Source of the DNA: Turicibacter sp. UBA7094
GTDB taxonomy: Bacteria > Bacillota_I > Bacilli_A > MOL361 > Turicibacteraceae
DNA: 5,758 bases
Reading direction: 5' to 3'
Assembly (NCBI GenBank): GCA_002493395.1
Contig: DKYS01000006.1
Span: forward strand, 2,469 to 8,226
Below the pieces are notes generated by a model, which worked only from the letters and a program-made list of their open reading frames with translations, was not told where the DNA came from and searched no databases. The translations under genes were made by a program, and so were the position numbers. Below are positions 1 through 5,700 of this stretch, in pieces; positions within the stretch are counted from its first letter, which is position 1; each line of letters opens with the position of its first letter.

Positions 1-206
1 CCTTGCATACGTTTCATACGAGAAACGATATCTGTTGCTGTATACCCTTCTGGGTGCCCAACATGAAGTCCAGCCCCTGATGGATAAGGGAACATATCTA
101 AAGCATAATATTTTGGTTTTGAAGAATCATCAGAAGTTTTAAACGTCTTATTCTCTAACCAATAATTTTGCCATTTCTTTTCAATCTGTTGATGATTAAA
201 TGCCAT
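1..206 (-). CDS. leuS: Leucyl-tRNA synthetase, N-terminal 68 codons (partial)
   Basis: Cytoplasmic class I aminoacyl-tRNA synthetase that charges tRNA-Leu with leucine using ATP. Only the start of the Rossmann-fold catalytic domain is present; the gene runs off the left edge. The translation opens MAFNHQQIEKKWQNYW and continues to FPYPSGAGLHVGHPEGYTA at residues 39-57. This stretch holds the class I HIGH motif as HVGH (residues 48-51) in the form typical of bacterial LeuRS. The ATG at 206-204 follows a strong TAGGAGG (220-214) with 7 bases between, so the start is secure. The frame is open to the window edge with no damage. A T-box leader with a leucine specifier lies directly upstream and confirms both identity and control: expression should rise when tRNA-Leu is uncharged. 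The gene is divergent from the ytqA-ytqB operon. Confidence 0.97.
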   Translation of the reverse strand, partial: MAFNHQQIEKKWQNYWLENKTFKTSDDSSKPKYYALDMFPYPSGAGLHVGHPEGYTATDIVSRMKRMQ

Positions 207-305
207 AACATTACCTCCTATAATCTCTATTAAAAAGCCTGACTATGTCTTTTTAACGGGTGACCTTTCACAAATAAAACGCTCATGCCGCTTCTTTTTA
301 AGCAT
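207..305 (-). other. leuS 5' UTR downstream of the T-box
   Basis: About 100 bases separate the U-tracts from the leuS start. They contain the ribosome binding site TAGGAGG (220-214). Just before it is an AU-rich inverted repeat: TTAAAAAG (256-249) with CTTTTTAA (237-230), around an 11-base loop. The hairpin is weak because it has a single G-C pair. I see no coding gene here. Confidence 0.4.
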
Positions 306-352
306 AAAAAAAAGTACCTAAAAAATAGCTAAGGACGTCTTTGACGCGGTAC
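306..352 (-). terminator. Candidate competing terminator of the T-box leader
   Basis: A run of eight U (313-306) follows GGTAC (318-314). That GGTAC can pair with GTACC (352-348) of the T-box bulge, which would dismantle the tRNA-binding site. The helix keeps the inner stem GCGTC/GACGT but leaves a large asymmetric bulge at 334-319. A second run of six U (325-320) lies only three bases after the antiterminator arm. Neither gives a classical strong terminator, so a terminator is expected from the family but its exact fold is uncertain. Confidence 0.4.
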
Positions 353-556
353 CACCTTAGTTGTAAAAGCTAACCTTAACGAGCTTTTACCTCTTAATTT
401 TTTTAACGCCCAACAGGCGGCAGCCACTACTTTTTGTTCACAACTGCAACTCCAAGGTGAGTTCATAAGGGGTTCTATGCGAATTTCCACCAAACCATTC
501 GCTCTCTTTAATAGCCTCGTCTTACTACTATTCCTTTTCATCGTTTCTATATAAGG
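306..556 (-). promoter_or_regulatory. T-box riboswitch (tRNA-Leu sensing) in the leuS leader
   Basis: Transcribed right to left. Stem I carries the AG-rich bulge AGAGAG at about 507-502. Its distal hairpin has arms GCGAAT (502-497) and ATTCGC (484-479) closing a GGTTTGGTGGAA loop. The specifier context GAACTCACC puts the codon CUC (Leu) at 461-459. A GC-rich Stem II-like element lies near 424-400. Stem III is a perfect 9-bp hairpin, GTAAAAGCT (390-382) with AGCTTTTAC (371-363). The T-box core AGGTGGTACCGCG is at 357-345. The antiterminator folds exactly as in the family: CTAAGG (360-355) pairs with CCTTAG (334-329), then a 7-base UGGUACC bulge, then GCGTC (347-343) paired with GACGT (339-335). 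The UGGU of the bulge complements an ACCA tRNA end, as expected if the tRNA-Leu discriminator base is A. Uncharged tRNA-Leu should stabilise this fold and switch leuS on. A 70-codon open frame across this region is not a gene. Confidence 0.95.
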
Positions 557-570
557 TTATTATAGAAAAA

Positions 571-598
571 ATTATATCAAACATTACCCAAAAAACAA
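571..598 (-). promoter_or_regulatory. Probable sigma-A promoter of the leuS T-box leader
   Basis: Read on the minus strand there is a perfect -10 TATAAT at 576-571 and a -35-like TTGTTT at 598-593 with a 16-base spacer. Transcription would start near 564, just upstream of the first T-box helix, which is where a T-box leader is expected to begin. A second TATAAT at 564-559 has no recognisable -35 element. Assignment is by motif and position only. Confidence 0.6.
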
Positions 599-759
599 GA
601 TTTTTTACAAAAACTCGCGTAAAAAAACATCCTTAAATAATATCACGTGTCAGCCTCTTCCCTTCTATGATAAAATAAAATAAAAAAAATGTCAGAATAT
701 CCGTTATCTTTGATAAAAATAACCGACACTATAACAAGCACCTAAAGGAGGAAAAGATC
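599..759 (+). other. Intergenic region upstream of ytqA
   Basis: This AT-rich stretch contains the ytqA ribosome binding site AAAGGAGG (744-751), 8 bases before the ATG at 760. Possible -10 boxes are TATGAT/TAAAAT around 666-676, at a reasonable distance for a leader of about 75 bases, but no good -35 sits at the right spacing. A TATAAC at 730-735 is too close to the ribosome binding site to be a convincing -10. A weak imperfect inverted repeat, CCGTTAT (701-707) with ATAACCG (719-725), lies in the presumed leader. The promoter therefore remains unassigned. Confidence 0.4.
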
Positions 760-1713
760 ATGAATAATCCCTTTCCATATAGTTACTCTGATAAACGATA
801 TCACACGCTAAACTACCACCTACGTGAAAAATACCATCAAAAAATATTTAAGGTTATGATTAATGCGGGCTTTACTTGTCCAAATATTGATGGAACAGTG
901 ACCTATGGAGGATGTACATTCTGTAGCACTAAAGGAAGTGGAGACTTTGCGGGAAATCCAGAAGATAACTTAAAGACACAATTTAATCAAGTCAAACAGA
1001 TGATGCATCAAAAATGGCCGGAAGCGGGATACATCGCTTATTTTCAAGCCTTTAGTAATACCCATGCTCCGCTTGAAGTCTTAAAGAAAAAATATGAGGC
1101 TGTTTTAGCATGCGATGACAACATCGTCGCCCTCTCCATTGGAACACGCCCAGACTGTCTTCCGAACGATGTCGTTGACTATCTTGGAGAACTCAACCAA
1201 AAAGTTGATCTATGGGTAGAGCTCGGTCTTCAAACGATGCACGACCAAACAGGAAAATTAATTAACCGCGGACACAACTATCAAACGCTCGTTGAAGGTG
1301 TCCAAAAATTACGAGCGAAAAATATAGATGTCATCATTCATATTATTAATGGACTCCCTAACGAAACACATGAGATGATGCTTGACACAGCAAAAGCAGT
1401 CGCTCAACTCGACGTACAAGGAATTAAAATACACTTACTTCACGTTATCGAAGGAACCCCGATGCATAAAATGCTGTCAAAAGGAAAACTAAAACTCATG
1501 GAAAAAGAGGAGTATATTGACTTAGTTGTCGATCAATTAGAAGTGCTACCTCCTCAAATGGTTATCCACCGATTAACAGGAGATGCCGTTCGTGAGGAAC
1601 TGGTTGGCCCAATGTGGAGTTTGAAAAAGTGGGAAGTATTAAATGCAATCGATGATCGCCTAAAAGAACGAAACACTTATCAAGGACGTCTTTATCAAAA
1701 GGAGGCGAAATAA
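760..1713 (+). CDS. ytqA: Radical SAM protein of the YtqA/YhcC family (proposed MnmL)
   Basis: A 317-residue cytoplasmic radical SAM protein. The 4Fe-4S/SAM-binding cysteines are C40, C52 and C55 in a C-x11-CxxC spacing (FTCPNIDGTVTYGGCTFC), longer than the common Cx3Cx2C and typical of the YhcC/YtqA family (TIGR01212). Further family motifs are GTRPDCL (128-134), ELGLQT (154-159) and HIINGLPNET (194-203) in the radical SAM barrel. Length and ends match full-length family members. The ATG has a strong AAAGGAGG 8 bases upstream. The stop lies one base before the ATG of the methyltransferase gene ytqB, so the two are cotranscribed. Published work on Bacillus proposes that YtqA (MnmL) acts in converting cmnm5(s2)U34 to nm5(s2)U34 in tRNA, with YtqB completing the methylation. 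I place this gene in that role by family and operon context; the chemistry cannot be read from the sequence. Many databases still call it an uncharacterised radical SAM protein. Confidence 0.95.
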   Translation: MNNPFPYSYSDKRYHTLNYHLREKYHQKIFKVMINAGFTCPNIDGTVTYGGCTFCSTKGSGDFAGNPEDNLKTQFNQVKQMMHQKWPEAGYIAYFQAFSNTHAPLEVLKKKYEAVLACDDNIVALSIGTRPDCLPNDVVDYLGELNQKVDLWVELGLQTMHDQTGKLINRGHNYQTLVEGVQKLRAKNIDVIIHIINGLPNETHEMMLDTAKAVAQLDVQGIKIHLLHVIEGTPMHKMLSKGKLKLMEKEEYIDLVVDQLEVLPPQMVIHRLTGDAVREELVGPMWSLKKWEVLNAIDDRLKERNTYQGRLYQKEAK

Positions 1714-1714
1714 G

Positions 1715-2278
1715 ATGGCCCAAACACTTGAACGCATCCTTCCATTTTCAAAGAATCTTTTAGAACGGGCACTAAAACCCGGTGATATTGCAGTTGATGG
1801 AACAGCTGGAAATGGGCACGACACCCTGTTCCTTGCAAAACTCGTCGGTGAAACTGGACATGTTTACAGTTTTGATGTTCAAAAGGAAGCCATCGTAAGT
1901 ACACAGAATAAATTAGATGAGGAAAAATTAACTAACGTCAGTCTCATTCATGATGGACACGAAAATCTTTCCCATTATGTCACACATCCTGTTAGTGCCG
2001 CCATCTTTAACTTAGGTTATCTTCCGGGAAGTGACCAATCCATCACCACACAAGGACAGACGACTTGGAAGGCTGTCACAGACCTGTTAACCTTACTCAA
2101 AAAAAATGGGATCCTTATCCTCGTGATTTATCACGGGCATCTTGAAGGAAAAGCTGAGCGACACCATCTTGAATCCCGACTTCAAGAATTAGATTCAAAA
2201 ATCTATCAAGTTCTCACTTATCAATTTACCAATCGAAAAACTGCCCCCTTTATTATCGCCATTGAAAAACTGCATTAA
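1715..2278 (+). CDS. ytqB: SAM-dependent tRNA methyltransferase YtqB (MnmM family)
   Basis: A 187-residue class I (Rossmann-fold) methyltransferase of the family long labelled putative rRNA methylase (PF06962). The SAM-binding motif I is VDGTAGNGHDT (27-37). An acidic residue, D54 in FDVQ, ends strand 2, where it would bind the SAM ribose. The family motif FNLGYLPG (98-105) takes the place of motif IV, and YHGH (139-142) is also typical. The Bacillus subtilis homologue has been reported as MnmM, which methylates nm5(s2)U34 to mnm5(s2)U34 at the wobble position of tRNA. The start is fixed by AAAAGGAGG (1697-1705), embedded in the last codons of ytqA, 9 bases before the ATG. The tight spacing suggests coupled translation of the pair. 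The stop codon overlaps the left arm of the terminator that follows. The gene looks intact and full length. Confidence 0.95.
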   Translation: MAQTLERILPFSKNLLERALKPGDIAVDGTAGNGHDTLFLAKLVGETGHVYSFDVQKEAIVSTQNKLDEEKLTNVSLIHDGHENLSHYVTHPVSAAIFNLGYLPGSDQSITTQGQTTWKAVTDLLTLLKKNGILILVIYHGHLEGKAERHHLESRLQELDSKIYQVLTYQFTNRKTAPFIIAIEKLH

Positions 2279-2306
2279 AAAAAGTTACGCTAACGTAACT
2301 TTTTTT
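2277..2306. terminator. Bidirectional intrinsic terminator between ytqB and ytpB
   Basis: A perfect 13-bp hairpin: seven A plus GTTACG (2277-2289) pairs with CGTAAC plus seven T (2294-2306) around a CTAA loop. On either strand the helix ends in a run of seven U, so it can stop both the ytqAB transcript and the convergent ytpB transcript. Its first two bases are the last two of the ytqB stop codon; ytpB ends about 20 bases away on the other side. Confidence 0.9.
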
Positions 2307-2327
2307 ATTACCCTATTCATATCATCC

Positions 2328-3371
2328 TTACTTATACTTGACGAATTTTTTCGTATGATGAAATAAAAATCGAGCTCGTAACCCTAAATTTTTCACCATT
2401 TTTTTCTCCAATGCCTTAAGTTTTGGATTTTTTCTAATCCCTTCGGCAAGATATAAAGCAAAAAGTCCGTCATTAATCGTTTGATGAAATTCTTTTTCCG
2501 GTAAGCGGGCTACCTCTTGCTGAACGTGCTTATACAGGAGAAGTAACTGATCAACGCCTTCGTCAATATCCGTATAATAAGAAAAGAAATTTAATTCTCC
2601 ATCTTCAATGTCTTCTTGTAAGTCAATAACGTAGTCTAGCATAATGTGTAATTGCTGAACCCCAGGAAACATGGCGTGAAACACCAACTCAGGATCCACT
2701 TGATATTTAGACTGATTCATCGCATAAGCCACCATCGTAAAAATGCCGAGCGTTGACCCACAAGCCGCCCCGAATTCAAACCACGTGAGCCCCTTCGCTA
2801 ACTTCTCGTTTTCTAGTTGTAATTGTTTCAAACGGTCTTCTCGTTCGCTTACTTTTAAATGTTTATACACTTGCAAATCGACATACAATCGGGCAAGTCG
2901 TGAAAAATAAGGAAAATAACGGTTGTAATGAGGAATTTTCCTCAAACTTTTTTGACAAATGCGGACTAATAGGTTTAAATATCCTGAATCAAGTTGTTGC
3001 GTCTGATATTGATAATAATGTTGACTCGGAGGATCCAATTTAAAAACATCTAGTAACGATTGATGTAATCGCCGAAAATTCGTTTCATTAATCATCGACG
3101 TCTGATCGACTAGATTATCTAAATAATCACAAATACTTTGGTAGGCACTCATGAAGCGTAAATAGTCCGATTGATGTTCCTTTGGAACTAAAGAAGCATA
3201 AAAGGATGCCCCATAACAATGAAAGGCTTTCTGGCTTAGGCTTGCTAGGGCCTCCTTTTTTAATTTAGGATCCGTTATTTGATGGGCCTGTTTTTCATAA
3301 AATGTTAAACACATTTTTGTCTTTGGCTGATAACATCGATAAAATTCCATCATTAGCGCAGGATAAAACAT
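2328..3371 (-). CDS. ytpB: Tetraprenyl-beta-curcumene synthase family (DUF2600, YtpB)
   Basis: A 347-residue, nearly full-length member of the large-terpene synthase family (DUF2600/PF10776). In Bacillus subtilis YtpB converts heptaprenyl diphosphate (C35) to tetraprenyl-beta-curcumene, the precursor of sesquarterpenes. It is an all-helical class IB terpene synthase without the canonical DDxxD sequence. Visible candidate Mg/diphosphate-binding motifs are CDYLDNLVD (81-89) and LDYVIDLQEDIEDGELNFF (245-263), the second ending in the family's NFFSYY. WFEFGAACGS (197-206) is a further conserved block. There is no signal peptide or clear membrane span, so it should be cytosolic or peripheral. The ATG at 3371 is preceded by AAGAGGTGA (3384-3376), about 5 bases away; Met7 and Met8 are possible later starts. 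It is convergent with ytqB and divergent from the GH13 gene. No prenyl diphosphate synthase or terpene cyclase is present in this window, so the exact substrate length is inferred from the family. Confidence 0.92.
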   Translation of the reverse strand: MFYPALMMEFYRCYQPKTKMCLTFYEKQAHQITDPKLKKEALASLSQKAFHCYGASFYASLVPKEHQSDYLRFMSAYQSICDYLDNLVDQTSMINETNFRRLHQSLLDVFKLDPPSQHYYQYQTQQLDSGYLNLLVRICQKSLRKIPHYNRYFPYFSRLARLYVDLQVYKHLKVSEREDRLKQLQLENEKLAKGLTWFEFGAACGSTLGIFTMVAYAMNQSKYQVDPELVFHAMFPGVQQLHIMLDYVIDLQEDIEDGELNFFSYYTDIDEGVDQLLLLYKHVQQEVARLPEKEFHQTINDGLFALYLAEGIRKNPKLKALEKKMVKNLGLRARFLFHHTKKFVKYK

Positions 3372-3431
3372 ATTCTCACCTCTTTATGCAACTTCCTATA
3401 GTGTTGCCTAACCCCTTAACATTCAATCAAC

Positions 3432-3461
3432 ATTTTAAAAAAATATTCCTCTTTTTAACAA
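3432..3461 (-). promoter_or_regulatory. Possible ytpB promoter
   Basis: On the minus strand, TTGTTA (3461-3456) and TAAAAT (3437-3432) are separated by 18 bases, giving a leader of roughly 55 bases before the ytpB ATG. The leader contains a weak inverted repeat, GCAAC (3407-3403) with GTTGC (3392-3388). The region is AT-rich, so chance matches are likely. Confidence 0.4.
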
Positions 3462-3467
3462 AAAATT

Positions 3468-3479
3468 TGATTCGAATCA
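3468..3479. repeat. Perfect 12-bp palindrome, possible operator
   Basis: TGATTCGAATCA is identical to its reverse complement and is centred on CG. It lies 6 bases upstream of the possible ytpB -35 and next to a second dyad. This position, between two divergent promoters, suits a protein-binding site. No regulator can be named from the sequence. Confidence 0.45.
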
Positions 3480-3481
3480 GC

Positions 3482-3495
3482 GGTAACCGATTACA
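3482..3495 (+). promoter_or_regulatory. LacI/CcpA-type operator-like site
   Basis: GGTAACCGATTACA agrees with the catabolite-responsive-element core TGNAANCGNTNNCA at every defined position except the first (G for T). Its half-sites GTAA and TTAC are symmetric about a central CG, the hallmark of LacI-family operators. It is about 68 bases upstream of the predicted GH13-gene start point and about 20 bases behind the possible ytpB -35. A maltose-type LacI regulator or CcpA would fit a maltodextrin enzyme, but which one binds is inference. Confidence 0.45.
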
Positions 3496-3497
3496 AC

Positions 3498-3530
3498 CTC
3501 GCCTCTTTCATGCGAGTTTTCTATTTTTTT
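3498..3530 (+). terminator. Terminator-like hairpin upstream of the GH13 gene
   Basis: CTCGC (3498-3502) pairs with GCGAG (3512-3516) around a 9-base loop and is followed by TTTTCTATTTTTTT, a U-rich tract. It has the form of a short intrinsic terminator on the plus strand, yet no plus-strand gene lies upstream. It ends about 15 bases before the predicted -10 of the GH13 gene. It could block read-through antisense to ytpB, act as an attenuator for an upstream start, or be chance. Confidence 0.35.
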
Positions 3531-3541
3531 CCCCTTAAAGG

Positions 3542-3550
3542 TGATATAAT
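3542..3550 (+). promoter_or_regulatory. Extended -10 promoter of the GH13 gene
   Basis: TGATATAAT combines a perfect TATAAT (3545-3550) with the TG of an extended -10. At the usual 17-base distance the -35 region is only T-rich (TATTTT, 3522-3527). An extended -10 can compensate for a poor -35. Transcription would begin near 3557, leaving a short leader with GGAGGA (3571-3576) 7 bases before the GTG start. Confidence 0.6.
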
Positions 3551-3583
3551 GAATGTGCATTTATGGAAACGGAGGAATAAATA

Positions 3584-5695
3584 GTGAGGGAGAGTAAATT
3601 ACAAAAATTATTACATACATTAAGAAAGCATGACCAAAAAAATGACGTTTATAATTACGTGGTTCCAGATTTATGGAATGCTTGGAACTATCAAGGGGAA
3701 GAAATGGTGCGCACGAGTTGGGGAGAGCTTATCGTCAATCCATACAACTTCTACAGTGAAGTAATCGAGTCTTACATCTTACCAAAAGCAAAGGAAAACG
3801 TGAATTATAATCAGTCAATTAGTCAAATCAATCAAGCATATGAGGCTAAACCTGGCTATTTAGGGGGAGACTGGATCAAAGATTCAGTTGTTTATTCAAT
3901 GATGGTACGTACATCGACGTCATGGGATCATGACCGCAGCGGTGATTTAGAAAATCATAACTTATACGATTTAAACGAAACGGGAACATTTGTTAAATCA
4001 TTAGTCTTACTTCCGTTACTTAAAAAAATGGGTGTGGATACGGTTTATATGTTACCTATTTCAAAATTTTCATTAAAAGATAAAAAAGGTGAATTAGGAT
4101 CTCCTTACGGAGTTTGTAATTTCTTTGAAATCGACCCAAGTTTAAAAGATAATATGACAGGTTCAGACTTAACTGTAGAAGAAGAATTTCAGGCATTCGT
4201 TGAAGCATGTCATATTTTAGATATGAAAGTCATGATTGACATCATTCCTAGAACAAATTCAGTTGAAAGTGACTTAATTTTAGAACATCCAGATTGGTTC
4301 TACTGGGTATATACCGATACATTCCATGAATATTACCCACCACATGTACCTGGACTTGGTAATACACTTGCGCCAAAACCTGAATACTTACCACAAGTCT
4401 ATTCATCACAATCTGTATGGAATCACATTCGTAAATTCTCATACGCACCAAACATCATCGATCCTCAAAAATGGGAACGTGTCGTTGAAGAATACCGTCA
4501 AACACCAGGAGCTTCTATTTTAGATATCGTTAGTCGCGAATTTGGTTTAACTGTTGCACCTGCCTTCTCAGACCATATTAACGACGTTCAACCACCTTGG
4601 ACAGATGTTACTTTCTTCCGTATGTACATGGATCATCCGGTTGAGAGCCAAAAATATTTAGGTGGACAAGATCTTCCTCCTTATATCTTATTCGATACAA
4701 TTAAATCAAATTTATATAAAGGTAATATTATCAACGAAGGATTATGGGCAACTTTATCAAATATTATTCCATTCTATCAACAAAATTATGGAATCGATGG
4801 GGCTCGTATCGATATGGGACACGCCCTTCCATCTGAATTAATCCATCGCATTATTGAAAATGCGCGTACAAACGATCCAGACTTCTGCTTCATCGCTGAA
4901 GAATTACAAGATGAAAATGCAAAAGTATCACGCGATAATGGATATAACATGATTATCGGATATGGATTCTACCAACAACCTCGTACATTTGAACACCGCA
5001 CACACAAATTCATGTATGAGTCACGACACTTACCATGTCCAGTATTTGCTGGAGGGGAAACACACGATACTCCTCGTTTAGCTGCTCGCGAAGGTGGACG
5101 CACGCTATCAAAAATGTTAACAGTGATGAATATGTTTATGCCTAACGGGGTTCCTTTCATTAACTCAGGGCAAGAGGTTTATGAAATTCAGCCAATGAAT
5201 ACAGGACTTGATTGCCGTGATTATGAACAATATATTTTACCGCACAACGATCGTTACTTCGGAAAATTAGCGTTATTTGATAAATTTGCAATTCACTACT
5301 TAAATCATATGCGTTGGGAATTACCTGATACATTAGAAGCTGTTTCACAAATTCGTAAAAACCATTTATCAACGTTTAGAAACTTAAGTAACTTCGTTCC
5401 ACTTGGATTTGATAACTTAGGTGATCCTGCCATTGGATTTGGATACATTGAAGAAGGAAAACGTGGTCACTTCAACAATAACACTTTCATTATTGTAGCA
5501 AGTACAGATATGTATCGTCCAATTGACGTAACAGTACACATTGAAGATTTACGTAAAAATTCAGGAAACACATGGTGTACAGGATCATTATTATTCTCAA
5601 CTCATGAATGGCAACGTGAAGTTCATGAATTTGACAATAACCATAATTTACGTCTTCACTTACAACCAGGGGAAGTTAAAATCATTAAACTATAA
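3584..5695 (+). CDS. GH13 maltosyltransferase-like alpha-glucan transferase (Thermotoga MTase type)
   Basis: A 703-residue alpha-amylase-superfamily enzyme with no signal peptide, so cytoplasmic. It has an N-terminal domain (about 1-95), a catalytic barrel starting at WIKDSVVYSMMVRT (97-110) and a C-terminal beta domain (about 600-703). GH13 region II is GIDGARIDMGHAL (403-415), with R408 and nucleophile D410. Region III is FIAEEL (436-441), with acid/base E439. Region IV is GGETHDTPR (490-498), with D495. Region I is DIIPRTNS (219-226), which lacks the usual Asn-His pair. From memory, the blocks IPRT, EHPDWFYW, FSDHIND, DGARIDMGHALP, IAEEL, TPR and QPMNTGLD match Thermotoga maritima maltosyltransferase (about 639 residues), which moves maltosyl units between alpha-1,4-glucans. 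The GTG start at 3584 is forced by an in-frame TAA at 3578 and supported by GGAGGA 7 bases upstream. Leucine is mostly TTA, unlike its neighbours. It could instead be another 4-alpha-glucanotransferase of this group. Confidence 0.88.
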   Translation: MRESKLQKLLHTLRKHDQKNDVYNYVVPDLWNAWNYQGEEMVRTSWGELIVNPYNFYSEVIESYILPKAKENVNYNQSISQINQAYEAKPGYLGGDWIKDSVVYSMMVRTSTSWDHDRSGDLENHNLYDLNETGTFVKSLVLLPLLKKMGVDTVYMLPISKFSLKDKKGELGSPYGVCNFFEIDPSLKDNMTGSDLTVEEEFQAFVEACHILDMKVMIDIIPRTNSVESDLILEHPDWFYWVYTDTFHEYYPPHVPGLGNTLAPKPEYLPQVYSSQSVWNHIRKFSYAPNIIDPQKWERVVEEYRQTPGASILDIVSREFGLTVAPAFSDHINDVQPPWTDVTFFRMYMDHPVESQKYLGGQDLPPYILFDTIKSNLYKGNIINEGLWATLSNIIPFYQQNYGIDGARIDMGHALPSELIHRIIENARTNDPDFCFIAEELQDENAKVSRDNGYNMIIGYGFYQQPRTFEHRTHKFMYESRHLPCPVFAGGETHDTPRLAAREGGRTLSKMLTVMNMFMPNGVPFINSGQEVYEIQPMNTGLDCRDYEQYILPHNDRYFGKLALFDKFAIHYLNHMRWELPDTLEAVSQIRKNHLSTFRNLSNFVPLGFDNLGDPAIGFGYIEEGKRGHFNNNTFIIVASTDMYRPIDVTVHIEDLRKNSGNTWCTGSLLFSTHEWQREVHEFDNNHNLRLHLQPGEVKIIKL

Positions 5696-5700
5696 TCCTA

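Noticed and set aside
243..305. 20-codon minus-strand ORF beginning MLKKKRHERF in the leuS 5' UTR
   Set aside because: There is no good ribosome binding site (only a distant AGG before a U8 tract) and the lysine/arginine-rich content is expected from AT-rich sequence; it could be a leader peptide only if conserved.
329..541. 70-codon open frame on the minus strand
   Set aside because: It lies entirely within the T-box leader, whose conserved RNA structure explains the sequence; it has no convincing ribosome binding site or protein family.
685..699. CodY-box-like sequence around TGTCAGAATA upstream of ytqA
   Set aside because: By eye it has four mismatches to the 15-base CodY consensus, which is not better than chance in AT-rich DNA.
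701..725. Imperfect inverted repeat CCGTTAT/ATAACCG in the ytqA leader, as a riboswitch or operator
   Set aside because: It is an AU-rich stem with an internal C-C mismatch and an 11-base loop; too weak to support a regulatory call.
1695..1904. Short antisense ORF over the ytqA-ytqB junction
   Set aside because: It is a shadow of two well-supported genes, with no start signals of its own.
3302..3538. 78-codon plus-strand ORF overlapping the start of ytpB
   Set aside because: It is antisense to the ytpB coding region and runs through the promoter/operator region; no ribosome binding site and no recognisable protein.
3563..3580. ATG at 3563 as a start of the GH13 gene
   Set aside because: The frame closes after five codons at TAA 3578-3580; the GTG at 3584 with GGAGGA upstream is the real start.
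4248..5372. Several 63-70 codon ORFs in other frames within the GH13 gene
   Set aside because: All are inside a long, motif-rich coding sequence and show no ribosome binding site or family features.
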